From: Pseudomonas sp. IPO3778
GTDB taxonomy: Bacteria; Pseudomonadota; Gammaproteobacteria; Pseudomonadales; Pseudomonadaceae
Length of the DNA: 64,000 bases
Assembly (NCBI RefSeq): GCF_013386825.1
Contig: NZ_JACARC010000027.1
Span: 62,001-126,000 of the forward strand
Reading direction: 5' to 3'
A program made the position numbers and the translations under genes. The notes below the pieces were generated by a model. That model ran no database searches, was not told where the DNA came from, and worked only from the letters and a program-made list of their open reading frames with translations. Each line of letters begins with the position of its first letter. Position 1 is the stretch's first letter. Below, in pieces: positions 37,501 through 46,429 of this stretch.

Positions 37501-38940
37501 GTCGACGGCGAGGAAATTACCATCCGGCCGTTGGCTTTCGAGCGCAAGGCCGACAACAAGACGGATGTGGTGGAAGGTGCCTATCTGATCGAACCCATAG
37601 ACGTGAACGCCGGCCCGCATATTCTCTATCGTCCGCTTATCAGCGATGCCCCGTTATTGCAGTTCCCTACTCGCCAGGCCCTTCTGGAGGCGATCCAGAA
37701 ACCTGGCAAGTTGCAAAACGACACCCAGGCCTGGATGCCGGACGAAACCACCCGCCAAATCTACAGTGGTAACGGCTTCACCCACCCCAACGTGGTCCTG
37801 TTCGGCCTGAAGATCCCGTTGCTCTCGGATATCGCAGGAACACCGACAAACGGGTTGACCACGGACGAGCCTGAAGCGGCCAAGACGCTGCAGCAGAAAC
37901 TGGAGACAGGGCAGTTGCTCGATCATTTGTATGATGCCAATGCCCAGAACCTGGCAGGCCTGGCTGACCGGGAATCGACATCCAACGCTGAGAGCCGTTG
38001 GGCAACCCTGAAAGCAGGAGGCTCGCTGCTGCTCAATGCGGTTTTACCATTCATTCCCGGCCCTGGCGCCGGTTACGTCGGCTTAGCCCTGCTGCTTGAA
38101 GGTGTTCGCGAAGAGCTTGATGTGCTGAGCAGTACTGATAACCCTGATAAAGCAGTAGCGGCGGCGGATCTGTTGCTAAACCTTGTGATGCTGTTGATGC
38201 ATTTCAAAACTCGGTCCGCGCGTGCGCAAACGGGTGCAAGTCCGAGGATCGAAAATCAAGCCGGCGCCTCACCGGATACGGCATTGCAGATAGAGCCACA
38301 CAAGGCCCGCTTTCGATTGGGAGGACCACTGGAAAAGATCACGCCGCTCGACGGGGAAATCCATACCAACGTTGACGTATACAACGGCAAAAAACGCCTC
38401 AACATCATTGGCCATGCGGAAAAGCCCGCAGCCGGACAGCCAGCAAGGATTGTCGGTGAAAATGACAGAGCCCTCTCGGCTCAGGACATACTCGAAGAAC
38501 TTGCTCGGCGCCGAATAAACATCAAGGATTATCCGGAGGTTCGCCTGTTGGTCTGCTACTCAGGCCTGGGCGGGGAAAACTCCCTTGCGACAGAGCTGCA
38601 CACCTTGACCAATATTCCCGTCAAGGCGTTTGAGGGGCCAGTAGATGTGGGGTATAGATCTGGTGTTGCAGGGTTGGAGCCTGAGGATATTTACAAAGAA
38701 GCCTTGGAAAAATTCCGAAAAAAATATCCGCGTTTCAGCGACGCTGACATACGAGAACTGGCCGATATTGACCTCGAAAACAAGCTCAGAGGCTACCAGC
38801 TTTTTAACTATGTAGAAAAACGAAGTGGGATGGATGTCCAGGTAAACTGGGGGACGCGTACAAATCCGCTCTGGGAAATCGTGACCGTTGACTACGTGAA
38901 GACGCGCGTCGGGCCGCCCAAAGTCAAAGCCAATCCCTGA
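34552..38940 (+). CDS. Large toxin-like protein with tandem N-terminal module and C80-like C-terminal domain (1462 aa)
   Basis: No exact family is assigned. Two tandem copies of a module (about residues 95-215 and 297-420) share an AE-F--FAR--N-D core, a GWA--SA segment and a closing SFYG. The region from about 480 to 1160 has features I associate with the dermonecrotic-toxin-like (DUF6543) proteins of pseudomonads: [34 protein letters not shown] and [18 protein letters not shown] hydrophobic stretch near 1163-1190 ([16 protein letters not shown]) follows. Residues about 1250-1430 show NIIGHAEK (H1288) and VRLLVCYSG (C1335), a His/Cys pair 47 apart, close to the spacing in C80 cysteine proteases of MARTX and clostridial toxins. 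There is no signal peptide. Base use is AT-richer than its neighbours. Type III export is inferred only from the hrp box. Confidence 0.8.
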   Translation: MRIADFRPAANIARQYSFSAQPQPAPSDHSTSSGSNPAVRSRRDVNVVSLEGSNSAKVLVEKSDSNMAIRYALALADEEASSGTAERGNWNPLTVSNIAPYSTFGMAWSNFAQVLKAEPFATFARDNNIDPSSIRWYPNYGGALECQINGKVVTFHDDIPGWARASADLKAAANLLGDTFTYTGENSAPAHLIGSFYGSSPSRGNRLSVIGRLLNTPYFPSLPDSRAPFIELRQQTIQAVASLHASGQLSTARPAETPVTQVIEADEEVARLSAIALLAQRNEIRPDGVSLTSGYVFTPPERSTIGQTIKAFNNAFQAEAFLDFARTKNLDISNVCIDPSTGDLMVIDRPNRVFRKIATLNDQSGWAEVSAEIRTLAKQLGEGTNELVPYNLDGSISIAKALSFYGEPPAGGTLKETLNHSTALYHRGFTALNSAPPPTDERARAVQQKQLTAIQQLENPSAMQPDTSAPAANAHPLTQIARTQFAAEPNLRTVVANFLGDAVRNGSNNLDFDINQVSVATPDPDNPGQFKQVPLIMLGLGRILDDAPQSLAGSKLLDRRPDRLARTGTPQDVPLEVNMGAIEQALSELPLILNDLYKNAASEYWKKPAFTGPANTKPVYAGSHADLVSSLLRNNLRMAGLKQPGLDEEQRQTVDMVISPAPSSTSPWPTNGGVATFTFPAAEGNDATPNILITRTLPEPARSIVLLVEPSGKITPYDSMAALSEAGYGAPAQVVTSQVFDNQANILIARHLGDTLTSSTSFVDPGKATSSKTQLSEWLNKASDAERFLMSELSLELASFTQRNKGQTYNSDIPDIHTYIQNRFDALPADQKLTAYPAKDLEVVYVRPATTFTLNPESVQYERSRMSLTDMLLNNLSGLPRGGVIEVYHKQGNTRVPELEGDGVLHALFSTIDAGKNYPELLKRELLDEPTKKTERLSLFTQQVPTELKLSALELAIKGEAGFDTTGFRYIQEILKPGPGTRTVDGEEITIRPLAFERKADNKTDVVEGAYLIEPIDVNAGPHILYRPLISDAPLLQFPTRQALLEAIQKPGKLQNDTQAWMPDETTRQIYSGNGFTHPNVVLFGLKIPLLSDIAGTPTNGLTTDEPEAAKTLQQKLETGQLLDHLYDANAQNLAGLADRESTSNAESRWATLKAGGSLLLNAVLPFIPGPGAGYVGLALLLEGVREELDVLSSTDNPDKAVAAADLLLNLVMLLMHFKTRSARAQTGASPRIENQAGASPDTALQIEPHKARFRLGGPLEKITPLDGEIHTNVDVYNGKKRLNIIGHAEKPAAGQPARIVGENDRALSAQDILEELARRRINIKDYPEVRLLVCYSGLGGENSLATELHTLTNIPVKAFEGPVDVGYRSGVAGLEPEDIYKEALEKFRKKYPRFSDADIRELADIDLENKLRGYQLFNYVEKRSGMDVQVNWGTRTNPLWEIVTVDYVKTRVGPPKVKANP

Positions 38941-38965
38941 TCATCTGCCACATCCAGACAATCGA

Positions 38966-38990
38966 CAGGAGCTGCCTTGAGCAGCTCCTG
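38966..38990. terminator. Hairpin between convergent toxin-like gene and sulfur operon
   Basis: CAGGAGCTGC (38966-38975) pairs perfectly with GCAGCTCCTG (38981-38990) around a five-base loop, followed on the plus strand by CTTCCCCCTT. It fills the 59-base gap between the two stops and probably ends transcription from both sides. Confidence 0.7.
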
Positions 38991-38999
38991 CTTCCCCCT

Positions 39000-41711
39000 T
39001 CATCGCACTGCTGCAAACCCCCGCTGCAAATCCTCGATCAACGCCTCCACATCCTCAAGTCCCACATGCAGACGCACCACCGGGTTCAATCCACGGTCGG
39101 CGACGCTCTGGCGGTCCTGGGTGTCGGCCAGGGTCACCAGGCTCTCAAAACCGCCCCAGGACGCACCCAGGCCAAACAGCTGCAAGCCGTCGATAAACCG
39201 TTCGACGTAACCGGCATCCGCGCGGGTGAGTTCAAACGACAGCAAACCGTTACTGCCGCTGAAGTCGCGTTTCCAGAGCGCATGGCCAGGGTGCTCGGGC
39301 AAGGCCGGATGAAACACCCGCTTGACCTGCGGCTGCGCCTGCAACCACTGGGCAATCGCCAGCGCCTGGCGCTCGTGCACGTCCAGCCGGGAAGCCAGGG
39401 TGCGCGCGCCACGCAGGATCAGATAGGCATCGTCGGCACTGACCGCATTGCCAAAGGTATCGCTCATTTTCGCCAGGGCCGGCCATGCCGCTTCGCTGGT
39501 GCAGACACTGCCCATCATCACGTCACTGTGGCCGCCAAGGTATTTGGTCAGGGCCATGATCGAGATGTCGGCGCCCAACGCCAGCGGCCGGTACAAGTAG
39601 GCCGAGCCCCAAGTGTTGTCCACCGCCAGCAGAATCCCGCGCGGCTTGCACAGTGCGGCTATCGCGGGCAGGTCACACAGTTCATACAGCAGCGAACCGG
39701 GCACTTCCGCATAGACCATTTTGGTGTTGGCCTGTAACTGCGCTTCCAGACCGCTGCCATCCGGGGTGAAGTAGCTGACCTCGATGCCGAATGGCTGCAG
39801 GAACTCGCGAGCCAGCTTGCGCACCGGGGAATACACCGCGTCGGTGAGCAGTACATGATCGCCAGGTCGCAGGTAGGCCAGGAACGTCTGCGCCGCGGCG
39901 GCGAGGCCGGTGCCATACAGGCGCGTGCGATAGCCGCCTTCGAGTTCGGTGACCAAATCTTCCAGGGCGAACGCGGTGGGGTTGCCACGCGCGCCATAAC
40001 TCAGGACACGCTCGCTGTCGCGCCGGGAACGCGCATCGCGCATCTGCGCCAGGTTGTCGAACAGCACGGTGCTCAAACGGGTGATGGGGACGTTCACCGC
40101 CCGGCCGCCACTGCCGCCTTCGGTACGCGCCGCATGAATCAGCCGGGTGCGCACTCGGGATGCGGGCACCAACGGTTTGAGGCTGGCGATTTCCGCCTCG
40201 CTCATCTGCGCCAACAAGCCGATTTCCCAGGCCAGGTATTGGCGGGCGGCATCCTTGTTGCCGCTGTGGCGGTCGTGGGTGAAGAACAGGAAGTCGATGC
40301 ACTGATTATCCGCTGGCGTTTGCGCATCCTCGATCACCGGCAAACCGGCTGCGACCCAGGCGGCATAGCCGCCGTCGAGCACGCGCACCTCTTCGCCCAA
40401 CCCCAGCGCGGCAAACGCGGCCAGCGCCGGGTCATCCGCCAGCAGCACCAACGGTCGCGCACCGGCGGCCAACAACGAGCGAATCGACCAGCGAGAACCG
40501 GCAATCCGCCCCTTGCGATGGGTCATGCTCGGGCGCAGGTCCACCAGGTCCACGGCATCGTCTTTCAGCGCATCGGCCAGCGCCTGCACCGAGATCAATG
40601 GCAACGCCTTGAACGGCACAGCCTGCCTGACCGGTAACGCCAGGTCACTCTGGACACCGTCCTTGAGCACATAAGCCTCATGCCCCAATTGCCGCAGCCA
40701 GCTGGCGACAATCGGCGCACGCACGCCGTCGCTGTCTACCAGCACCACCCGCGCCTGACGCACGCCGATGTACAGGTCGGTGGACTGGATCAACTGCCCG
40801 CCTGGGGTATGTTGCGCCCCCGGCAAACTGCCGGCGGCAAACTCTTCGGCGGTGCGCACATCACACAGGAACAGGCTGCGGGACGGATCTTGCGCCCACT
40901 GGCGAACCTGATCCGCCACCACACTGACCACCCCTGCCCGCGCGGCCAATTGCCGGGCTGCCTCGCGCTGCTGCACCAGATCAGTGGAGACCTGATCGGC
41001 ATACCGCCGGGTGCTGCCATGCTCCAGCTTGAAATCCGCCAGGTACCACCCCTGAGTGCCGTTTTCCAGCGCATAGACCGGGTTCTTCACGCCGAGGTTG
41101 ATCAGCGTCTGGGCGCCGATAATGCTGCGGGTACGACCGGCGCAGTTGACCACGATCGGCGTGGTCTCATCCGACACCAGGTCGTGCACGCGGTAGCCCA
41201 GTTCACCGTTGGGGCAGCAGATGGAACCGGGAATGGTCATCTTGCGGTATTCATCGAACGGCCTGCCGTCCAGCACCACCAGCGGCTCGCCCTTGGCCTG
41301 CCAGTCCGCCAGTTGCTGCGCGGTGACGTGGGGCGTGTGGCTGGCCTCTTCCACCAACTCGCCAAAGGCTTTTGACGGCACATGCACCCCGGCAAACAGT
41401 TGCAGGCCCGCTGCCTGCCAACCGTCCGCGCCACCTTGCAGCACATGCACATTGCTGTAACCCAACGCCTGCAAGCGCTGCGCTGTCCGGGCAGCCACTT
41501 CGCCGCCGTCCTGGTCGTAAGTCACCAGGCGCACCTGAGGATTCGGTGCCAGGCGCTGCACCTGCAGTTCAAGACGGCTGTAGGGCAGGTTCACCCCGTG
41601 AAACAGGTGGGCCTCGCCGTATTGGCCGTGCTCGCGTACGTCAAACAGGGCGATTTCCTGGCCGTCGAACAGCCATTGTTGCAATTGCCCGGGTGTGATG
41701 GTCTGGCTCAT
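39000..41711 (-). CDS. Fusion of four rhodanese domains and a cystathionine lyase/synthase-like PLP domain (903 aa)
   Basis: Residues 1-470 hold four rhodanese-like domains. Only the second has an active-site cysteine (C190 in NCAGRTRS); the same loop reads YDQDGG in the first, VDSDGV in the third and ADDPAL in the fourth, so these are probably inactive. Residues about 510-903 are a Cys/Met-metabolism PLP enzyme with LYGTGLAAA, VDNTWGSAYLYRP and the PLP lysine K723 in ALTKYLGGHSD. Such a protein could cleave a C-S bond and pass the sulfane sulfur to the one active rhodanese; this is inference. ATG 41711 (MSQTITP) is chosen because GGGA precedes it. It is the last gene of the ten-gene operon, 25 bases after the GST gene. 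Confidence 0.9.
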   Translation of the reverse strand: MSQTITPGQLQQWLFDGQEIALFDVREHGQYGEAHLFHGVNLPYSRLELQVQRLAPNPQVRLVTYDQDGGEVAARTAQRLQALGYSNVHVLQGGADGWQAAGLQLFAGVHVPSKAFGELVEEASHTPHVTAQQLADWQAKGEPLVVLDGRPFDEYRKMTIPGSICCPNGELGYRVHDLVSDETTPIVVNCAGRTRSIIGAQTLINLGVKNPVYALENGTQGWYLADFKLEHGSTRRYADQVSTDLVQQREAARQLAARAGVVSVVADQVRQWAQDPSRSLFLCDVRTAEEFAAGSLPGAQHTPGGQLIQSTDLYIGVRQARVVLVDSDGVRAPIVASWLRQLGHEAYVLKDGVQSDLALPVRQAVPFKALPLISVQALADALKDDAVDLVDLRPSMTHRKGRIAGSRWSIRSLLAAGARPLVLLADDPALAAFAALGLGEEVRVLDGGYAAWVAAGLPVIEDAQTPADNQCIDFLFFTHDRHSGNKDAARQYLAWEIGLLAQMSEAEIASLKPLVPASRVRTRLIHAARTEGGSGGRAVNVPITRLSTVLFDNLAQMRDARSRRDSERVLSYGARGNPTAFALEDLVTELEGGYRTRLYGTGLAAAAQTFLAYLRPGDHVLLTDAVYSPVRKLAREFLQPFGIEVSYFTPDGSGLEAQLQANTKMVYAEVPGSLLYELCDLPAIAALCKPRGILLAVDNTWGSAYLYRPLALGADISIMALTKYLGGHSDVMMGSVCTSEAAWPALAKMSDTFGNAVSADDAYLILRGARTLASRLDVHERQALAIAQWLQAQPQVKRVFHPALPEHPGHALWKRDFSGSNGLLSFELTRADAGYVERFIDGLQLFGLGASWGGFESLVTLADTQDRQSVADRGLNPVVRLHVGLEDVEALIEDLQRGFAAVR

Positions 41712-41736
41712 GAAAGTCCCGCAAAAAAGAGATGAA

Positions 41737-42384
41737 TTACTGCAAGGCCAACGAGCGCTCGCCAGCGGCCACTTCACGCCCCTTGGCATAGGCGCGCTGG
41801 ACCGCCGGGCGTGCCTTGATCCGCAAGCGCCAGGCCTGGATGTTCGGGTAGTCCGCCAGGTCCTGGCCTTGGCGCAGGGGCTGGATCCACGGGAAGATCG
41901 CCATGTCGGCCACCGAATACTCGCCCGCCACGTACGGCACCTCGGCCAAGCGTTGCTCCAGCACCCGATACAGGCGCGTGGCTTCGGCGTTCAGCAGGTC
42001 CAGGGCGAAGGGAATCGGTTCCGGCGCCTTCTCCTTGAACAGCTGCAACTGGCTCAGGTACGGGGTGATATGCCCCACCTGCCAGAACAGCCACTCCTGG
42101 ACTTTCTGGCGCTCGGCGGTGCCGGCGGGCGGCAGGAAACGCCCGGCCTGGTCGGCCAGGTAATTCAGGATCGCCCCGGACTCGAACAGGCTCAGTGGTG
42201 CTTCAAGGCTGTGGTCGACAATCGCCGGAATCCGCCCATTCGCGCTGATGCGCCGGAAGCTTTCCTGCTTCTGCGCGCCTTCACGGATGTTCACCGGAAT
42301 CAGACGGTACTCTGCTTCCAGCTCTTCAAGCAGGATGCCGACTTTCAGGCCGTTGCCGGTGGGCCAGTAATACAGGTCGATCAT
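41737..42384 (-). CDS. Glutathione S-transferase, disulfide-reductase (YfcG/YghU) type (215 aa)
   Basis: The N-terminal thioredoxin-like domain (1-80) has LYYWPTGNGLKVGILLEEL, the NGRIPAIVD cis-proline loop and LFESGAILNYLA, and an all-helical C-terminal domain follows. The TGNG start, with Thr/Asn in place of a catalytic Tyr or Ser, is typical of the bacterial Nu-class enzymes that act on glutathione disulfides. It overlaps the thiol dioxygenase stop by four bases. In this operon it may reduce mixed disulfides formed by the imported thiol (inference). Confidence 0.9.
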   Translation of the reverse strand: MIDLYYWPTGNGLKVGILLEELEAEYRLIPVNIREGAQKQESFRRISANGRIPAIVDHSLEAPLSLFESGAILNYLADQAGRFLPPAGTAERQKVQEWLFWQVGHITPYLSQLQLFKEKAPEPIPFALDLLNAEATRLYRVLEQRLAEVPYVAGEYSVADMAIFPWIQPLRQGQDLADYPNIQAWRLRIKARPAVQRAYAKGREVAAGERSLALQ

Positions 42385-42977
42385 GCGTAGGCCTTGATCG
42401 ACGGCGCCATCTGCGAGGCGTTGTAGTTAAGAATCCGACCGTCGGCTTCAACGCCATAACGGCCATTGAGGGACTCCAGCGGCAAGCCATACAGGTGGAA
42501 GTGCAAGGTCGGCTGCTCACCCTCGACGCGAATCCCGTGCAGGTCTTCACCGAGGAACGAGATAGAGGTGCCCGGCTGCACGACGACTTCTTTCTCAAGG
42601 GTCAGGGTGGTGAAGCCTTCGTCACGCCCTTCATCGTTGCGGCCATACACGTAGTTGATCTCCTGGCCTTCAATGGCACTGATGATCGCCCAGGTTTCAT
42701 GGTTGTGGGGGATGGTGCTTTTCCCCGGCAACAACGAGTTCAGGTACAGGGTCGGTGTGTCGCCATCGTCGTTCAGGCGATAACGGAAGGCAGTACTGCC
42801 CTGCCCCGGCACCGGCGCGGGGAATTCGCTGAAGTTGAACAGGTCCCGGCGCTCGGCCAGGGTTTCCAGCAGCCCGACGATTTCCACCAGGGCCGCGCGG
42901 TCTACGCCACGCTGGTTGATGACGCGGATCTGCTGCAGGAAGTCTTCGATAACGGCGGCACGGTTTGCGGTACTCAT
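42381..42977 (-). CDS. Cysteine dioxygenase-family thiol dioxygenase (198 aa)
   Basis: This is a cupin enzyme that adds O2 to a thiol to give a sulfinate. The expected iron ligands are visible as H91 and H93 (PHNHETW) and H147 (LGEDLHGI); H161 and Y163 (HFHLYG) fit the conserved His-Tyr part of the family active site. Bacterial members include true cysteine dioxygenases and 3-mercaptopropionate dioxygenases such as P. aeruginosa PA2602, which has a similar gene context. R173 lies where the substrate-carboxylate arginine of the latter is expected, so I lean towards a mercapto-acid substrate, with low certainty. GAGGAA precedes the start; it is 16 bases from the ABC ATPase gene. Confidence 0.88.
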   Translation of the reverse strand: MSTANRAAVIEDFLQQIRVINQRGVDRAALVEIVGLLETLAERRDLFNFSEFPAPVPGQGSTAFRYRLNDDGDTPTLYLNSLLPGKSTIPHNHETWAIISAIEGQEINYVYGRNDEGRDEGFTTLTLEKEVVVQPGTSISFLGEDLHGIRVEGEQPTLHFHLYGLPLESLNGRYGVEADGRILNYNASQMAPSIKAYA

Positions 42978-42993
42978 GACGAGGTTCCTCTTG

Positions 42994-43818
42994 TTAGACA
43001 GACAGGGTGTAGCGGCTCAGGTTGGTCAACAGGTACGGATCGTTGGCAATCGGCGGACGGCGGCCCGGATCGCCCAAGGCATGGCGCAGGAATTCCTGGG
43101 TGCGCTCACTGGTGGGGCGCTGGAATATTTGCTCGGCGCTGCCGTGCTCGACGATCACGCCGTTTTCAGTGAAGTAGACGATGTCGCTGATCTCTTCGGC
43201 GAAGCGCATTTCGTGGGTCACCAGCACGCAGGTCATGCCCTCTTCGGTCAGCTCGCGAATCACCGTCAGCACTTCGCCGACGGTTTCCGGGTCCAGGGCC
43301 GAGGTCACTTCATCGAACAGAATCAGTTCCGGACGCATGGCCAATGCGCGGGCAATCGCCACCCGCTGCTGCTGCCCGCCGGAGAGTTGGCCAGGATAGG
43401 CATCGGCCTTGTGCTCCATGCGCACCTTGGCCAACAGCGCCCGCGCGTCTTTCTCGGCGTCGGCGCGGTGGCGGCCGAGCACCTTGCGCGGGGCGATCAC
43501 CAGGTTTTCCAGCACCGACAAATGGGGGAACAGGTTGTATTGCTGGAACACAAACCCGACGCGCTTGCGCAGCTCGATGCGCTGGGCTTCATGGGTCAGG
43601 GTATCGACCCGGGTTTCGCCCACGCGAATCGTGCCGCGCTGGGGCTGCAACAGGCCGGTGACGCAGCGCAGGATGGTCGACTTGCCCGAGCCTGACGGGC
43701 CGATGATCGACACCGCCTGGCCGCGATGTACATCAAGGTCGATGCCCTTGAGCACCCGGTTGTCACCGAACGACAGCTGCAAGTCCCGCAGGCTGACCAG
43801 GGGTTCAATAGAAGGCAT
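42994..43818 (-). CDS. Amino-acid-type ABC transporter ATP-binding protein (274 aa)
   Basis: This is the ATPase of a polar amino acid type importer. Walker A is GPSGSGKST, the Q-loop is in FVFQQYNLFPHL, the signature is LSGGQQQR, and Walker B is LILFDEVTSALD followed by the switch histidine in LVTHEM. It has a C-terminal extension of about 25 residues (RRPPIANDPYLL) beyond the usual end. It overlaps the permease gene by 14 bases. It energises uptake for the two permeases and two binding proteins of this operon. Confidence 0.95.
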   Translation of the reverse strand: MPSIEPLVSLRDLQLSFGDNRVLKGIDLDVHRGQAVSIIGPSGSGKSTILRCVTGLLQPQRGTIRVGETRVDTLTHEAQRIELRKRVGFVFQQYNLFPHLSVLENLVIAPRKVLGRHRADAEKDARALLAKVRMEHKADAYPGQLSGGQQQRVAIARALAMRPELILFDEVTSALDPETVGEVLTVIRELTEEGMTCVLVTHEMRFAEEISDIVYFTENGVIVEHGSAEQIFQRPTSERTQEFLRHALGDPGRRPPIANDPYLLTNLSRYTLSV

Positions 43819-44497
43819 AACGGCGCTCCAGGCGTTGGGTCAAACGGGAAATCGGGTAGCAATAGGCGAAGAACAACACCAGCAGGCTGAGGTAGATCAC
43901 CACGGTAAAGCCGGTCATGTTCACGGTGTTGCTGGCGATCTGCGCGGTATCGATCACGTCGTGCACGCCCACCAGCGAGGCCAGGGCGGTGCCCATGGTG
44001 ACCACCGCGTAGAGGTTCATCCACGGCGGCAACATGCGCTTGAAGCACTGGGGCAGGATGATCGAGCGGAAGATCTGGCCACGGGTGAACGCCAGTGACC
44101 GCGCGGCTTCCCACTGGGTGCTGGGGATCGAGCCGATGGCACCGCGAAAGATCTCCGCCACGTTGGCGCTGGCCGGCAACGCCAGGCCAATGGTCACCTT
44201 GACCCAGTCGGGGAACGACACGTAGCTGCTGCCGATATGGATTTCGAACGGGAACACGTAGGTGGTGAAATAGATCAGCACCAGCCACGGCGCGTTGCGG
44301 AAAACCTGCACCCAGATCCGCGCCGGCAACCGCAGCAGGCGCAAGGGCGACAGGGCCAACGCGCCCACCATCAGGCCCAGCAGCGAGCCGAGGCCGATCG
44401 CCACCAGGCTGATCAGGATGTTCTGGCCGAAACCAGTCACCAGCGCCGGCGACCATTGCAGCAACGCCGACAGCACCGGGAATGAATCAATGGCCAT
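43805..44497 (-). CDS. Amino-acid-type ABC transporter permease (230 aa)
   Basis: This is a HisM/GlnP-type inner-membrane permease with about five membrane segments. It has the ATPase-contact EAA-like loop GSIPSTQWEAARSLAFTRGQIF, and the IILPQCFKRMLPPWMN motif. It overlaps the second permease gene by 11 bases and the ATPase gene by 14. It forms the heterodimeric channel with the other permease. Confidence 0.94.
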   Translation of the reverse strand: MAIDSFPVLSALLQWSPALVTGFGQNILISLVAIGLGSLLGLMVGALALSPLRLLRLPARIWVQVFRNAPWLVLIYFTTYVFPFEIHIGSSYVSFPDWVKVTIGLALPASANVAEIFRGAIGSIPSTQWEAARSLAFTRGQIFRSIILPQCFKRMLPPWMNLYAVVTMGTALASLVGVHDVIDTAQIASNTVNMTGFTVVIYLSLLVLFFAYCYPISRLTQRLERRYAFY

Positions 44498-45221
44498 AGC
44501 CGGGCATCCTCAGGCGCGCTTCCAGCCAGCGCCCCACACAATTGACGGTAAAGCTCAGCACGCCGAAAAAGCTCAGGATCAGAATCATCAGCTCCAGCAC
44601 GTTGTCGCTCTGGGTCCAGATCATGATCGACGCGTAAGTGATATCGCCCACGGCGATGGCCGAGGCCACGGCGGTCATTTTCACCAGGTCGATCAGGTTG
44701 TTGATCAGCGACGGCAACGCAAAGCGCAAGGCCAACGGCAACTGCACATTCCACAGCAATTGGCGGCTGCTGAAGGCCAGGGAACTGGCGGCTTCCAGCG
44801 TCACCGCCGGCACCGCTTCGATGCCGGCGCGCAGGGCTTCGGCGTGGAACGCGCCCTTGTGCAGGGAGATCACGATCACCACCCAGGCAAACGGCGTCAG
44901 CGGGTTGGCCGCGCCGACGGCCTGGGTCAGCAGCATGTTCAACACCAGGAACGCGCAGTACAGCTGCACCAGGGTCGGGGTGTTGCGGGTGACTTCGATA
45001 AACACCCGCGCAGGCCGGGCCAGCCACGGGTTGCCCGAGGTCAGCAGCGCCGCCAGGCTGATCCCGGCCAGCAGGCTGCCGATAATGGTGAACAGGCACA
45101 GCGATACGGTGGTCAGCGCCCCCTGTTCCAGGGTGCCGCGCTGGTAGGCATCCAGCAGGAAGGTGTAGTTGAGGCCAATGCCGGCGGCCCAGTGCACAAA
45201 CAGCTCCAGCCAATGACTCAT
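44487..45221 (-). CDS. Amino-acid-type ABC transporter permease (244 aa)
   Basis: This is the partner permease of the same importer, opening MSHWLELFVHWAAGIGLNY with about five membrane segments. The coupling loop is visible as AEALRAGIEAVPAVTLEAAS. I placed the start at 45221, where the ATG overlaps the aminotransferase stop (ATGA); the frame is open further upstream but runs into that gene. Two different permeases together with one ATPase are normal for this transporter class. Confidence 0.94.
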   Translation of the reverse strand: MSHWLELFVHWAAGIGLNYTFLLDAYQRGTLEQGALTTVSLCLFTIIGSLLAGISLAALLTSGNPWLARPARVFIEVTRNTPTLVQLYCAFLVLNMLLTQAVGAANPLTPFAWVVIVISLHKGAFHAEALRAGIEAVPAVTLEAASSLAFSSRQLLWNVQLPLALRFALPSLINNLIDLVKMTAVASAIAVGDITYASIMIWTQSDNVLELMILILSFFGVLSFTVNCVGRWLEARLRMPGYGH

Positions 45222-46429
45222 TCGTCGCCCCGCAGCTTGCCGCAGGCGACCGCGATACGGCGGCCGGCCTCGGCCACGCTGTCGGTGGCCGTGGCGATGG
45301 ACAGGCGAAACCACGGCGACAGGCCGTAGGCACTGCCCGCCACACCGGCCACGCCCTCCTCCAACAAATAAGCGACAACGTCGCCGTCATCCTTCAGTTG
45401 CTGACCGTCCGGGCGGTAGCGGCCGAGCAAACCGGCGCAGCGCACAAACACGAAGAACCCGCCTTGAGGCTCGAGCACTTCCAGGCCGTCGACGGTGCCG
45501 AGGGCCATCATCAGCAGGTCCCGGCGCAGTTGATAGGCCGCCACCTGCTCGGCCAAAAAGCCCAGCCCACCGGTGAATGCAGCCAAGGCCGCTGCCTGCC
45601 CGACGGAAGACGCACCGGAGGTGGATTGGGATTGTACCACCGCCATGGCGTTGGTCAGGGTCTGCGGCCCGGCGCCAAAACCGATGCGCCAGCCGGTCAT
45701 GGCATAGGTCTTGGACACGCCGCCCACCAGCAGGCAACGGTCCTGCAAATCCGGCGCAACGTTCAGCAGGCTCTGGGCCGGGCGACCGTCGAAGCGGATG
45801 TGTTCGTAGAGTTCATCCAGCAGCACTAGGACCTGGGGATGGCGGCGCAGCACCTCGGCCAGCGCTTGCAGTTCAGCCTCGCTGTAGACCGCACCGCTGG
45901 GGTTGCCCGGACCGTTAAGGATCAGCCAACGGGTGCGTTCAGTAATGTGTTGCTCCAGTTGCGCCGGCAGCAGCTTGCAGCCCTGCTCCAGCCCGCACTC
46001 GATAAACACCGGCTCGCCACCGTTGAAGCGCACGCTGTCGGGGAACGATGGCCAGTACGGCGTCGGCACCAGCACTTGATCGCCGTCGTCGAGGGTGGCG
46101 GCGAAGGCATTGAAGATGATCTGTTTCGCGCCATTGGCGATCACGATATTGGGCAGCGAAAAATCCAGCCGGTTTTCTTCGGCCAGCTTTCGCTGCACCG
46201 CCACGCGCAAGGCTTTTACGCCGGGTGTCGGCGTGTATTTGGTGGCGCCGGCGGCGATGGCGTCGTAGGCGGCTTGCTTGATGTGCTGCGGGGTGTCGAA
46301 ATCCGGCTCGCCGGTGGTCAGGTCAAGAATGTCGCGGCCGGCGTCACGCAGTTCGGTGGCGCGGGATTTGGCTGCGGCGTTGGCCGACAGCGACACGCGC
46401 TGTACGCGCCTGGACAGGCGAACGGTCAT
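45218..46429 (-). CDS. Class I/II PLP aminotransferase (403 aa)
   Basis: This is a fold-type I aminotransferase of the aspartate aminotransferase group: GEPDFDTPQHIKQAA near the N-terminus, NGPGNPSGAVYS, LLDELYEHIRF, the PLP lysine in GGVSKTYAMTGWRIG, and the substrate-carboxylate arginine in SPWFRLSIAT. It overlaps the FAD oxidoreductase gene by four bases. In this operon it may transaminate a sulfur amino acid, or cysteine sulfinate to 3-sulfinopyruvate, which breaks down to pyruvate and sulfite (inference). Confidence 0.92.
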   Translation of the reverse strand: MTVRLSRRVQRVSLSANAAAKSRATELRDAGRDILDLTTGEPDFDTPQHIKQAAYDAIAAGATKYTPTPGVKALRVAVQRKLAEENRLDFSLPNIVIANGAKQIIFNAFAATLDDGDQVLVPTPYWPSFPDSVRFNGGEPVFIECGLEQGCKLLPAQLEQHITERTRWLILNGPGNPSGAVYSEAELQALAEVLRRHPQVLVLLDELYEHIRFDGRPAQSLLNVAPDLQDRCLLVGGVSKTYAMTGWRIGFGAGPQTLTNAMAVVQSQSTSGASSVGQAAALAAFTGGLGFLAEQVAAYQLRRDLLMMALGTVDGLEVLEPQGGFFVFVRCAGLLGRYRPDGQQLKDDGDVVAYLLEEGVAGVAGSAYGLSPWFRLSIATATDSVAEAGRRIAVACGKLRGDE

